Assembly: GCA_964030785.1 (NCBI GenBank)
Contig: OZ034978.1
Coordinates: 11,901,953-11,965,952 of the forward strand
Origin: Siderastrea siderea
Lineage: Eukaryota; Cnidaria; Anthozoa; Scleractinia; Rhizangiidae
Reading direction: 5' to 3'
DNA: 64,000 nucleotides
Made by a program: the position numbers and the translations under genes
Notes under the pieces: generated by a model
Seen by the model: the letters and a program-made list of their open reading frames with translations, nothing else
The model's database searches: none
What the model was told of the DNA's origin: nothing
In this document: in pieces, positions 14,519-25,440 of the stretch
Numbering within the stretch: position 1 is the first letter of the stretch
Layout of the letters: every line of letters begins with the position of its first letter

Positions 14519-15981
14519 TATGTTCTGCGCGAAAATCATAAGATTGACGAAGGACTTCGGTATATTGTTAATGTTATTCAAGTCCCCTTGAGTTGGGATT
14601 CTTCATTCGCTACTAAGAGAGAAGACAAATTCATTTCGTTGCAGGAAGAAGCCATGACGAGACGCTACGGGGTCTAACTGGAAGTACATTAAGGAATGCG
14701 GGGTTGTGGACCCCGCATTCCTTTCATATTTGAATTTTGATCAAGGCGCCGCGAAAGCAATAGGTGTTAAAATCCGCCGCTTTCGCTGTCAACAAAGCTT
14801 TTCTGTTACCGGAAACACACTGTTGTTGAATAAATATCACAGACCTTTTTGCAAGTTGATCGCAACGGCAAATTTATTTTTGTGGCTGTTAACAAACAAT
14901 AAGATAATAGGCTATGAATAGCCTCTTATTTCTCTAGAGGATCGTAGCGCTCGCAGGCAGTTTTACCGCCTCTCCTTTCTCCGGAGAGGTCATTTGTTGG
15001 TATGTGATCGGACGTTCTGAGAGAAATACTTGAAGAGAATCTATAAATACAACATGGTCTTTCTCCCGTTTTTAACAAAATCGCGAATATATCGAGAATT
15101 ATTCCACAGAAACTCGATAAGCTTTCTCTACGAAAGAAAGAAACAGTAACAGTAACAAAAAAGATAAACTTTCGTTCACATAATCTGTTAGACTGCGAGT
15201 AGTCTCAAATCGTGCTCGCTCGCGCTCGCTATTTGCGCTTCGTTCTGCACGGATTTTAGAGCAAAAGAGAGACTGCTCGCTGTCTAATAATCTGTCCTCT
15301 GAACAGGCCATTTACTTTGCCGTCTGAATTTGCACTAAGACTGAGCAAACTATTGCTTCCTACGCTTGCGGTCGTTTAGTCTTACAGACGTCTGCGCGCA
15401 GGCTAGCGGTCGTTTCGCCTACGAGTCTTTCCGCCCAAGGCCAGTTGGTTAACCTTTGACGCTCTTAGAGAACGAGAAATTAAATATATTGCTTTTTCTT
15501 TTCCTAGGGTAACACGCTTTAAGAACGAAAAATAGTATATAATTCATTTACTTTCGGTATTTAAGACGTTAGCAGACAAAAACAAAAACAAAATATATCG
15601 TAGGCGAAACGGTTTCCCCTTGCTGACATCGTGATTTCATCCTCAGCGTTCTAATTGTTGGCCATGCTACTGGTTGCAAGTTTCACTTCAGAGCACTTAA
15701 TTCGATTGCCCAAGAAAAGCAGTGGTTTCCAGGCGCTTAACAGGAACATCTAAAAGTCGCCTAAGAATAACGTCCCAACGAAGAGATGTCACTTTACGGG
15801 CTTGCCTTTGGCATTTGTCCAATTCGGGAGTTTGACGGTTCCGAGTTTCCTTCACCATCTCCCTGGCCTCGTGCATGATGCCGAAGTCACAGTATTAAAA
15901 CTGGTATTAAATCTGCAGCATTTCAACCTTGTTCTACCACAATGTTGAACTCAAATATTATAGTATATGGCAATTTAATAT
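14519..15981. other. host non-coding DNA, no gene seen
   Basis: AT-rich sequence with no supported gene. A 34-bp word starting ATGACGAGACGCTACGG at 14654 recurs exactly at 30387, beside another repeat junction. Confidence 0.4.
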
Positions 15982-16560
15982 TGTACCGAATGGACTAAAC
16001 TGCAGTTTAACGAAACTGTTATTGTTATCACTGTTATGGAAAAACGTCCAGGGACTTCTAATAATTGTGACAGATGGGAAAGTGACGTGCCCCCCCCCCC
16101 CCGCAAAAAAAATAATAAAACAAAATTTAACATAACATAACAAAAATGCAGACCTTAAAATACCTGCTACAGCTAGTAACAATTTATTTTTAATCTTTCC
16201 TCATTCAACTGTACATATCATTGTTTGCCCCAATTCTCTAGACCTACACTAGCATAAGTACCGAATGGACTAAACTGCAGTTTAACAAAACTGTTATTGT
16301 TATCACTGTAATGGAAAAACATCCAGGGACTTCTAATAATTGTGACACGTGGGAAAGTGACGTGCCCCCCCACCAACCCCCCCCCCCCCCGCAAAAAAAA
16401 AAAAATAATAAAACAAAATATAACATAACATAACATAACAAAAATGCAGACCTCAAAATACCTGCTACAGCTAGTAACAATTTATTTTTAATCTTTCCTC
16501 ATTCAACTGTACATATCATTGTTTGCCCCAATTCTCTAGACCTACACTAGCATAAGTACA
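15982..16560. repeat. tandem duplication of a poly-C block (two copies)
   Basis: About 280 bp starting GTACCGAATGGACTAAACTG is repeated at 15982 and 16259, each carrying a poly-C tract, an A-rich tract and AACATAACATAAC repeats. A third partial copy begins after poly-C at about 30421. The copies differ mainly in homopolymer length. Confidence 0.85.
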
Positions 16561-16919
16561 GATCCAGGAATAGGATTTATAGAAACAGGTCATGAAATAA
16601 CATCATTGTGACACCATCAAAAGCTTTTTTAACTAGCATGTTCTTTGTAAATAGTGATCTAAGGAATGCTAAACCTAAAAACTATGTTTAGAACAAATAA
16701 ACTTTATTATCATTTGCCAATAAATTATTAACATGCTGTGTGCAAATATGAACCGAGAGTTAATTCCAATCAAAACCAATATTAATCAATGATAGTCAAT
16801 AACAATCAATAGTCACTCAACTTTTAAGCTTTGAATTGTATTGATTTCCATAACCAGTCAATTCATTGGAATTGATTATTATTGATTATATTGACTATTT
16901 GTTTTCATTGTTTGATACT

Positions 16920-17340
16920 GCCAGGCAGAAGGCAACAGCCACACACTGTGATGACAGATTTGAATGCTACTGCTCCCCTCATTAGTAGCTAACTTTTAAT
17001 TGAAAGGGATTGTTAAAGGTAACAGTCACACACACCGACGATACATCTGAATGTTACTGTTCCCCTCATTAGTAACTGAGACTTAAAATAGAAAGGAATT
17101 GTTAAAGGTAACAGCTGCACACTCCGACGATACATCTGGATGCTATTGTTCCCCTCATTAGTACCTGAGACTTAAAATAGAAAGGGATTGTTAAAGATAA
17201 CAGCCGCACACTCCGACGATAGATCTGGATGCTACTGTTCCCCTCATTAGTAACTGAGACTTAAAATAGAAATGAATTGTTAAAGGCAACAGTCGCACAC
17301 TCCGACGATACATCTGGTTGCTACTGCTCCCCTCATTTGC
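16920..17340. repeat. 89-bp minisatellite array A
   Basis: About five units with an 89-bp period (for instance AAAATA at 17085, 17174 and 17263). Each has GTTAAAGG, ACAGTCGCACACTCCGACGA and CATCTGGATGCTACTG words. The period is not a multiple of three, so the short ORFs across it are not genes. Confidence 0.85.
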
Positions 17341-18134
17341 TAATTTTCATTTTTATCTTTTGTGATCACTCCCTTAATTCTTATGATCTGTATGTGTTAC
17401 AATGCATTGATATGTTGGGGAGAACGGTATTGGGATTAAAAGGGTCAATAAGGATTTCGGCAACCTAAGGTGAATCAGTTTTCCGCGTTGCTGATGGCAA
17501 GTAAAAGAAGTTAATGTCCGTAATGAAGAAATGTTGTTCTTTTTTTGTTTGTTTGGTTTCAAATGTATGGTTTGAAATGTATGAACGAACAAGAAAGTTG
17601 CATCAAAGGTTTTATTATTATGGCTACTTTAAAAATTTTTCGACAACGTAGCCATACACCCATGAAAATCGGCAAAAGCATGCGCCACAAATCAAGACCA
17701 AGGTTGATTGAATCATTAATTTTTCATGCCACTTTGGCAAGATTTCCACGATACACGAACTGACTACGCCAAACACTGGGAAATAGTTTCCTTTTGAACA
17801 TTTTTTAAAGCCTAAATCATTGTCACCAGTGGAATTGGCTCGTAAGCGGTCTAACTCAGGCCTGTTTCAAACGTAGAACTTTTTCAAGGGCCGAATTCGG
17901 GAAACAAATGCAAATTAGCAAAAACAACAGCTTTTGCTCTTTAGGTCGTCACGCAACGACTAAATAACGCCTGTTTAGGAGACTACACTAGGCTCGGCAC
18001 ATGAAAAATTCGACGTTTGAAACAAAATTCGGAACTCGAGAACTAGTCAAATGCATCATAGTTTGGCGAAAGTACGTAATAGTTATCTTTACGTCTTCTT
18101 GTGTCCTTAACATATTGCGTAACTTGAGAGTAGG
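17341..18134. repeat. repeat unit copy 1, left part (split by the BEL element)
   Basis: This matches 25795-26588 and 27892-28685 almost base for base. The small ORFs in it recur with identical coordinate offsets in all three copies, so they reflect duplication rather than selection. The remainder of the copy continues after the BEL insertion at 24752. Confidence 0.85.
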
Positions 18135-18139
18135 TAAGC
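18135..18139. repeat. target site duplication, left (TAAGC)
   Basis: TAAGC directly precedes the left LTR and is repeated at 24747-24751. Confidence 0.9.
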
Positions 18140-18557
18140 TGATTTGCATTTCGTGCAAACAATGTCCTAAAATTTCCATATTGTCAGTTATCGCCTCGAC
18201 TTAGCGAGGCGGGAAAAATAAGGTCATGTGACATTAGGTGACAAGAATTTAAAAGAACAAGTTTCACTTCTTTAACGGAACATGTTTCGTTGTTCAGTCG
18301 CCGATGTGGGATTTCAAGGATTTATGGAAAACAAATTGTAAGTTGAGAACTGTTTGCCGTTTCAATAGCGAATGATGTAAATAGTAACTTGTTTTCTAAC
18401 TGATTTCAGTTGACTACGATTTAACAACGGACGCTTCCCGAACTGATCGATGAAGGAACAAAGCCGTAAAGTCTAGTGCAAAATAAAATCTTCAAAACCT
18501 TCAAATCCCTGGCTAATCTTCTACAGAAGTAACGCCTTCACGCATAGGTGCGAATCA
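18140..18557 (+). repeat. BEL left LTR (418 bp)
   Basis: TGATTTGCAT...GCGAATCA. It contains an 18-bp hairpin CGCCTCG/CGAGGCG near 18,192-18,210, a TTTAAAAG-type promoter-like site and AATAAA near 18,482. Confidence 0.93.
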
Positions 18558-18866
18558 GTCAAAATTTGTCCTCGAAGATTACGCCGAATCGAGTTATTGA
18601 CAACCGCCGAACTTCGCATCACAAGTTGAGCTGCCACAGATTACGCTGAATCATCGCGCCCTCAACTTACGCTGAATCTTCATCAAGATTACGCCGAATT
18701 GTATTTGCGAAGGAAAACTAAGGACATTTGATTTGTTTGACGTTTTCATTTTTATCTTTGTTGCTGGATTGTCAAAATCAAAGACTTCGAAGTCCGCTGG
18801 TAGTAACATCGCATGAAATCGAGGCTGGAGTTAAAGCATATTTACGTAAAGTGAATTCCGTTCAAA
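18558..18866 (+). other. BEL leader with short repeats
   Basis: Non-coding leader between the LTR and gag. The word ATTACGCYGAAT or a close variant occurs four times (near 18578, 18639, 18668 and 18690). No clear tRNA primer-binding site starting TGG directly follows the LTR. Confidence 0.5.
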
Positions 18867-20414
18867 ATGCCGCCTAAAGTAGACGTCAAAATCCTCGCAG
18901 GAAAAATGGAAAACGCTGTAAACATCCTCTACGAGTTAATGGAGGAATTTGAAACAATTTTCTCAGTAAAACCAGAACTCAAAACGCTTGAAGCAGCATT
19001 CACTCAAGTAGAGACGAGATATAGGCAAATCAAAAAGCAGCAAGAAACGATTTTAGACAAACTGGTTGATGAAGGCGCTGCCACAGACGAGGGACCCTTT
19101 TTAACGACCAGAAAACTTGGAGACAAGGCCAAGGCGGATTTTCTTCAAATTGCTTTGAAATTTGCTGCTTATCAAAAGGAACAAAATTCTTCTGAAGCGT
19201 CTCGTAAGGACTCTGAAACCCTGGAGGCTCTGACATCATCAGTGTCATCAATGACATCAGCAGTAGCAAAAATGGCGGACACCTTAGGATCAAAACCAAA
19301 CTTAAGTGGTCTACAACGATTACCAGTACCAACATGGGATGGAGGTCGCAGATCTTATGCCACGTGGAAAAAGGAATTCAATCATTGGATGACGAAATAC
19401 GGTCAGGATAAGGATGAACAATTGCAACGTTTCCGAAACGCATTGCCAAAGGGTTCGTGGTGGACTGACCAGGTTAAAACCTGTAAAACCATTGACAGCG
19501 CTTGGAACATCTTGGATACCGAGTTCGCAGACAGACGAAAATTAATGGATGAATTGCTGTCTGAAATAAACAATCTTAAACCAGTCAGACGAGATTCCAA
19601 GTCCTTTACACACTTCGCCACAACAGTGTCTTGCTACGTAAACGATATGGAGGATAATGGGTGCCCTGTGCTAGAGTCTTCAGAAGCACCATTCCTTATG
19701 TCCCAACTTTTGTCCAAACTCGATCCAAACGACAATTCTCATTTTGGTAGAGAGATGAAAAGAGAAGGGAAACAAGAAACCGTTAGCAACCTCATCGCCT
19801 GGTTACATCAGGAAGCAAGCATTCGCTCTCGAGGCAAAAGGAGTTCCATCTCTGAGGAAAGGAATGAAAGTCGCCGGGACAAGGGTCCTAAGAAGACAGA
19901 AAATAATGCCGCCGATGGCGAAGAAACTGATGATGAAGCATGTCCACTTGGCTGTAAAACCAAACATCATCTGGCTGCCTGTCCTACGTTCCAGCTTTTA
20001 ACAGTCAATCAAAGGTGGGAAATTGTTAAGCAACATTGGCGATGTCGCAAGTGTCTACGAGCGCATCACACAAACGATTGCAAAAAACCAGATGGTTCAA
20101 CCTGTGACAAATGCAGAAAAAACCACCACCGGTCTCTACATAATGACAGGACTGGCGAAACAAACACAAATTTGAATCCAAGAGCAGCACCTTTCCAAAG
20201 TCAATTCCAAGGCCCCTCAACTACGTCGAATGGCAACATCCAAGGAAATGCCGTGTACCAGAAAGCAAAGTTAAAACCTGTCACTGGTTTGTGCCCTGTT
20301 CAAAAAGTTAAACTCATGAACAGAAATGGAAACTTTGTCGAAGTTCTTGCAATGTTAGACTCTGGATCTAACACCAGCCTACTCCCAAAAATACAGCTAG
20401 ACGACTTGGCTTAA
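18867..20414 (+). CDS. gag: BEL/Pao Gag plus start of protease
   Basis: This is a 515-aa frame from the ATG at 18867. An N-terminal coiled coil (about residues 20-110) is followed by the DUF1759-like Gag region (VPTWDGGRRSYATWKKEF, about 150) and a zinc-knuckle region with CxxCxxxHHxxxC pattern (RCRKCLRAHHTNDC, about 395). The frame ends within the aspartic protease just after LDSGSNTSLL (about 500). The protein packages the element RNA. The stop at 20412-20414 is probably caused by a one-base change, because the protease sequence continues at once in another frame. Confidence 0.88.
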   Translation: MPPKVDVKILAGKMENAVNILYELMEEFETIFSVKPELKTLEAAFTQVETRYRQIKKQQETILDKLVDEGAATDEGPFLTTRKLGDKAKADFLQIALKFAAYQKEQNSSEASRKDSETLEALTSSVSSMTSAVAKMADTLGSKPNLSGLQRLPVPTWDGGRRSYATWKKEFNHWMTKYGQDKDEQLQRFRNALPKGSWWTDQVKTCKTIDSAWNILDTEFADRRKLMDELLSEINNLKPVRRDSKSFTHFATTVSCYVNDMEDNGCPVLESSEAPFLMSQLLSKLDPNDNSHFGREMKREGKQETVSNLIAWLHQEASIRSRGKRSSISEERNESRRDKGPKKTENNAADGEETDDEACPLGCKTKHHLAACPTFQLLTVNQRWEIVKQHWRCRKCLRAHHTNDCKKPDGSTCDKCRKNHHRSLHNDRTGETNTNLNPRAAPFQSQFQGPSTTSNGNIQGNAVYQKAKLKPVTGLCPVQKVKLMNRNGNFVEVLAMLDSGSNTSLLPKIQLDDLA

Positions 20415-20437
20415 ATGGATCAGCAACGCATCTCACT

Positions 20438-23400
20438 ATGAATTTGGCTGGGGGGAAGAAGAAAAACGAACCTTCACAGGTAATCGACATCACGCTTGCC
20501 TCACCTACTGACGAAGATATTACGAAGACCCTTCAAGTGTACACTGTTTCAAGACCTTGCAGTAATGCCAAAACAATTTCTAAAGAATTAGTGGGACAAT
20601 ACACCCATTTGAAGAACGTTTCTGATAAGCTGCATCTTTCGGGTGGTGCCATAGATATCCTTATCGGCACAGACTTCGTAGAAGCTTTCGTTGATATCCA
20701 CACAGTGTCCGGAGAACCAGGAGAACCTATCGCGAAAAGAAACTGTTTTGGATGGTACGTTCTGGGACAGTTTGAGTCAAACAGCTCTACCACATCTCAA
20801 ATTCAGTCAATAGAAGTTGGGACAGTAAGTATCGTAGAGGATATCAAGAAACTCCTTCACCAAGACCTCCTTGGCGTCAAACCAACCAAACTCTGTACAT
20901 GCAGTGAAAACGTGTTACGTGAAAGCAAGTTCGTAAAGTCCCTCGCAGCTTCAACTACCTTAGTTGACGGGAGAATACAAGTGAGGATGCCCTGGAAGGA
21001 AGCAGGACCCCCCAAACAGAGTAACTACGACATCGCTCTCAAAAGGATGTTTTCTGCTGAAAAGTCGTTCCAGAAAAAGGGTTGCTTTAAAGTTGTTGAC
21101 GAAGAAGTTCAAAAGTTATTGGATCAGGACTTTGTGAAAAAGGTTCCACCTGAACAAATCGATCATGGTAAACCTGAATGGTACCTACCACTGCAAGCCG
21201 TGTTCACGCCAGAAAGGACCACAAAAGTTCGACTTGTCTTTGACTCATCTTCGAAAGGTCACGATGGTCTTTCGCTTAACGATTATCTCGAGAAAGGTCC
21301 TAACTTTATCAACAGCCTCTTCGATGTACTGGCAGCGTGGCGATGGAACGAAGTGGCATTCACTGGTGATGTGCGTAAAATGTTTAATCAAGTCTTGGTG
21401 CATCCTGACGATCAAGTTTATCACAGGTTTCTGTGGAGAAGTAGGACAAATGATTCACCAACTGTGTATCAATGGCTCAGATTGAACTTTGGTGATAAAC
21501 CAGCTCCTGACATAGCAACTAACGCCAGCAATACTCTGGCAAAGTTATCGCAAGCTGAGTTCCCGGAAGCTGCAAAGGAACTTCAAGACCATGCGTACGT
21601 GGATGATATCGGTGGGTCCAGAGCAACTACAGCAAAAGCTGAGCAGATTATCAACGACATTGACGCCATCCTCGAGAAAGGCCACTTCCAGATTAAAACT
21701 TGGCATTCTAACCAGACAGAAATCGACCAATCTAACGATGAACGGTCAACGGATCTACTGGGTCTACGATGGGATAAACAGACAGACAAGTTTACCCTGA
21801 AAAAGAACGACCTTGGCCTGACCGATGTCCTGACAAAGAGACGATGCTTAGGTCTTGTTGGCAAATTATGGGACCCCATTGGTCTTGTATTACCCGTAGC
21901 AATAAAGTTTAGAATCGACTTACAAGAACTGTGGAGTTCAGGCTATAGCTGGGACGAAATCCTGCCAGCGAGCATTCAAAGGAAGTGGATGGAAAATGTG
22001 CAAACCATGAATCATCTCCTTGCGTTCGAATTCGATCGAAAGTTGAAACCAAGTCATGCAGTTGGGGTACCGCAAGTCCAGGGATTCTGTGATGGTGGCG
22101 AGAAAGCGTACGGTGCAGTCATTTTCCTCCGATGGGAGTTAAAGAATGGAAGTTACAAGTGCGTCCCTGTCCTGATCAAGTCCTTCGTTGCCCCGTTGAA
22201 AAAGAAGACGATCCCGAGGCTGGAGCTCATGGGTTGTTTAACACTTGCAAGGATGTATGATACTTGCAGAACGTCACTGCAGTTCGCGAACATCCAAGAT
22301 TGCAAACGAATCTTCTGGGTGGACTCCTCTACGGTTTTGTCTTGGATAAGGACCCCACCACGGCAATTTAAACCTTTCGTATCAGCGAGAGTAGCAGAGA
22401 TCCAAGAAACTGTCGGAGTGGATGACTTCCGTTACATCAGATCGAAGAGTAATCCCGCTGACATTCTTACCAGAGGAACCGAACCATCACGACTTACAGA
22501 TTGGCTAGAGGGACCCTCTTTCCTCCACTTGCCCGAACCCGAATGGCCCAAGTTTCAAATTGAAGACCAAAGTATTCGTGGAGAAGAGACTGAAGTCGTA
22601 ATGGAAACAAAAACCTCCGAGAAGACTAACATGCCCGTTAAACACGAAGCAACCATAGCAGAAGTTAACGCTGTAAAACACGAAGCAGCCACAGCAGAAA
22701 TCAACGCCAAACTAGAGCGAGTCAAGTCAGAAGATAACCCCATTCTTCACCAATTACTGAAGACCTGCTCAACATTTCCAAAGATACGAAGAACACTCGC
22801 TTACGTTCGCCGTTTCGTTCAAAATGCCAGTAAAAAGAATGCGAAGACAGGCCCCATCACCGTACAAGAATTAAAAGAATCTGAGAATCAACTCTTCAAG
22901 TGGAGTCAACTACACTTAGATCCCTCTGTCATTGACAAGAAATTAATTCCAAACCTGGACGAAAACGGACTACTTCGCGCTCATGGACGACTCGAAGATG
23001 CCAGATCTTTGCCACAAGAAATGAGAAACCCCGTTATCCTACCACGCGACCATCTACTTGTCAAGCTGTTACTGCGCCACCTGCACGACAAGCGTGGACA
23101 TTGTGGATACAAGAGTTTAATCCATGAAGCCAGGAGGAAATACTGGATTATAGGAGTCCGCAGCATGTCCAAAGCCCTCACTTCAAAGTGCATCACCTGC
23201 AGGAAGCTTCGCAAAAAACCGCTGGACCAGCTAATGGGGCAGATCCCATCTTTACGAGTGGCAGCAGGTTTCCCTCCCTTTTCCAACACCGCCATTGACA
23301 TGTTTGGTCCCTTGCATATTAAACTCAATCGGAAGACTCTGAAAGAAGCTCAAGTAGTAATATTCACCTGCATGACAACAAGGGCAGTTCACTTAGAACT

Positions 23401-24199
23401 TGTAAACGACAAGACATCTGATGCCTTTCTGATGGCGTTCCGTCGTTTCGCGAGCTTGCGTGGCCACCCGAGTGTTTGTTGGTCCGACCGTGGAACAAAC
23501 TTTGTAGGTGCGCAAGGTTACTTAAAGGAAATTATGCAGAGCTGGAACATTCCCAAGATTCAAAGTGTTCTATCTGAGGATTTCTGTTGCGATTTCAAGT
23601 GGCAATGGAACATACCTCACGCAAGTCATCAAAATGGCGTCGTGGAAACTCTCATCAAGTCTGTCAGACAAAGTCTCAATGCTACGTGCAAGAACCAAGC
23701 CTTTACAGAAGAGCAATGGAGAACATTTCTGTCAGAGACAAACTACATCATCAATGGACGTCCTCTGTATCCAAGTTCCAATGACATCTGGGAAAGTCCC
23801 CCCATCACGCCGAACGATATTCTTATAGGTCATCATCTTCCACTACCTCAACCAGAACCCGAAGGAAGGATCAACCCCAGACATCTTCTGAGAAGCACAC
23901 AAGATCGAGTCAATGAATTCTGGAAATGCTGGATGCGATACTTCGCGCCAAATCTATTACCACGAAACAAGTGGTTCCGAACCAGAGAAAATGTTCACGT
24001 TGATGATCTAGTTTTGGAGTTGGATCAGAACCACAAAAGGTCTCAGTGGAAGTTGGCGCGTATCATTGTCACGTATCCAGGAAAGGATGGCTTGGTCAGA
24101 AAGGCCAGAATCAAGACCCAGGATGGTGAATACGACAGGCCAATCCACAAGCTGTGTCTCCTAGCAACCAAGGAGGAACTAAATGCAGAATTTTCCTAA
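20438..24199 (+). CDS. pol: BEL/Pao Pol: protease end, reverse transcriptase, RNase H, integrase
   Basis: This is a 1,253-aa frame; coding sequence is open upstream to about 20,417. Domains in order: protease C-terminal part with IDILIGTDF (about 67-75), reverse transcriptase with VRLVFDSS (about 267) and catalytic YVDD (about 387), RNase H start GFCDGG (about 550), integrase zinc motif HLHDKRGHCGY...CITC (about 880-920), and DDE acids in AIDMFG (about 953), WSDRGTNF (about 1015) and NGVVETL (about 1066), then a BEL-type C-terminal domain. All catalytic residues are visible. Only the frame break to gag would affect function. Confidence 0.92.
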   Translation: MNLAGGKKKNEPSQVIDITLASPTDEDITKTLQVYTVSRPCSNAKTISKELVGQYTHLKNVSDKLHLSGGAIDILIGTDFVEAFVDIHTVSGEPGEPIAKRNCFGWYVLGQFESNSSTTSQIQSIEVGTVSIVEDIKKLLHQDLLGVKPTKLCTCSENVLRESKFVKSLAASTTLVDGRIQVRMPWKEAGPPKQSNYDIALKRMFSAEKSFQKKGCFKVVDEEVQKLLDQDFVKKVPPEQIDHGKPEWYLPLQAVFTPERTTKVRLVFDSSSKGHDGLSLNDYLEKGPNFINSLFDVLAAWRWNEVAFTGDVRKMFNQVLVHPDDQVYHRFLWRSRTNDSPTVYQWLRLNFGDKPAPDIATNASNTLAKLSQAEFPEAAKELQDHAYVDDIGGSRATTAKAEQIINDIDAILEKGHFQIKTWHSNQTEIDQSNDERSTDLLGLRWDKQTDKFTLKKNDLGLTDVLTKRRCLGLVGKLWDPIGLVLPVAIKFRIDLQELWSSGYSWDEILPASIQRKWMENVQTMNHLLAFEFDRKLKPSHAVGVPQVQGFCDGGEKAYGAVIFLRWELKNGSYKCVPVLIKSFVAPLKKKTIPRLELMGCLTLARMYDTCRTSLQFANIQDCKRIFWVDSSTVLSWIRTPPRQFKPFVSARVAEIQETVGVDDFRYIRSKSNPADILTRGTEPSRLTDWLEGPSFLHLPEPEWPKFQIEDQSIRGEETEVVMETKTSEKTNMPVKHEATIAEVNAVKHEAATAEINAKLERVKSEDNPILHQLLKTCSTFPKIRRTLAYVRRFVQNASKKNAKTGPITVQELKESENQLFKWSQLHLDPSVIDKKLIPNLDENGLLRAHGRLEDARSLPQEMRNPVILPRDHLLVKLLLRHLHDKRGHCGYKSLIHEARRKYWIIGVRSMSKALTSKCITCRKLRKKPLDQLMGQIPSLRVAAGFPPFSNTAIDMFGPLHIKLNRKTLKEAQVVIFTCMTTRAVHLELVNDKTSDAFLMAFRRFASLRGHPSVCWSDRGTNFVGAQGYLKEIMQSWNIPKIQSVLSEDFCCDFKWQWNIPHASHQNGVVETLIKSVRQSLNATCKNQAFTEEQWRTFLSETNYIINGRPLYPSSNDIWESPPITPNDILIGHHLPLPQPEPEGRINPRHLLRSTQDRVNEFWKCWMRYFAPNLLPRNKWFRTRENVHVDDLVLELDQNHKRSQWKLARIIVTYPGKDGLVRKARIKTQDGEYDRPIHKLCLLATKEELNAEFS

Positions 24200-24328
24200 T
24201 TAAGCTGGTTCCCAGAAGCAATAGACATGCTATTTTCTGACGTTTCTTATTATTGAACGCTATTACATTTATAGTCGTTGCTCAATTAGGTATAATTAAT
24301 TAAACCTAATTTCCGCACTGGGGCGGAG

Positions 24329-24746
24329 TGATTTGCATTTCGTGCAAACAATGTCCTAAAATTTCCATATTGTCAGTTATCGCCTCGACTTAGCGAGGCG
24401 GGAAAAATAAGGTCATGTGACATTAGGTGACAAGAATTTAAAAGAACAAGTTTCACTTCTTTAACGGAACATGTTTCGTTGTTCAGTCGCCGATGTGGGA
24501 TTTCAAGGATTTATGGAAAACAAATTGTAAGTTGAGAACTGTTTGCCGTTTCAATAGCGAATGATGTAAATAGTAACTTGTTTTCTAACTGATTTCAGTT
24601 GACTACGATTTAACAACGGACGCTTCCCGAACTGATCGATGAAGGAACAAAGCCGTAAAGTCTAGTGCAAAATAAAATCTTCAAAACCTTCAAATCCCTG
24701 GCTAATTTTCTACAGAAGTAACGCCTTCACGCATAGGCGCGAATCA
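24329..24746 (+). repeat. BEL right LTR (418 bp)
   Basis: The same 418 bp as the left LTR with two visible differences. It is preceded by the purine tract GGGGCGGAG. Confidence 0.93.
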
Positions 24747-24751
24747 TAAGC
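24747..24751. repeat. target site duplication, right (TAAGC)
   Basis: The repeat of 18135-18139. The unduplicated site GGTAAGCATTGAATGACGTC is intact near 26590 and 28684. Confidence 0.9.
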
Positions 24752-25440
24752 ATTGAATGACGTCGCCAAAGGAATTTATTTCTAACGCAATTTGAGCTTC
24801 AATTGCTGATTCATTGCTTACTAGCTTACTAATGCGCATCAGATCTTAAGTTCTTTGGAAATGGAAAAAGATATGAATTAAAATTCTTCGCAGCTTACAA
24901 GATTCTGCAGTTGTGGCATATTGAAAAGTGGCTATGGTGGTAATAAGATATCAATTATGGCCAACAATGCATTTGCATTCTGATATTGCAAACCGCTTTT
25001 TCACCTGTCCTTTTGGTAAATAATGGCTTCATATTAATTTCAACAACCTGCAGAACTTGTTAAAAGTGTTCCGTGTTAGCTAGTGTGGCAGTTTGTCTGT
25101 GGAAAGACAAATTGAGCATCCGGACCAGCTGAGAAGGTAAGAGAAAGAACTCAATTTATTTGTACCGTTAAGTAGCTTGAAATATCGTGTAATTTAGTCG
25201 TAATAAATCTAACTGAAAGTATTGAGATGTGAAAAAAGACCCAAGAATATTGCTTTAAAAAGTTAAGAGCCAGATTTTCTGCAAATTAGTTCAGTTCGTT
25301 ATTTAAAAAGACAAGCCTTTCCACCCCGCGCAGGTGTTTTCTCATGTGGGTCTTTAAATCCAGATCTAACTGGAAATTGAATAACTGCTCTCTGTAATTT
25401 GGTGAAAAACCCGTAGAACCTTGAACAAATTCTCGGAGCA
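24752..25440. repeat. repeat unit copy 1, right part
   Basis: Continues the unit interrupted by BEL. It lacks the 27-bp segment present near 26671 in copy 2 and the extra 225-bp duplication of copy 2. It ends at GCAAGGCGA, the junction shared by all copies. Confidence 0.85.

Larger units (their letters stand above)
18140..24746 (+). mobile_element. BEL/Pao LTR retrotransposon, 6,607 bp
   Basis: A full-length element bounded by two 418-bp LTRs that begin TG and end CA, with a 5-bp target duplication TAAGC, typical for BEL/Pao. The LTRs differ at only two positions that I can see (the CTAATC/CTAATT and GGTGCG/GGCGCG sites), so insertion is recent. Gag with a zinc knuckle and Pol with protease, reverse transcriptase, RNase H and integrase are present. 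A one-base frame change interrupts the protease near 20,408. A purine-rich tract GGGGCGGAG immediately precedes the right LTR. Confidence 0.95.
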
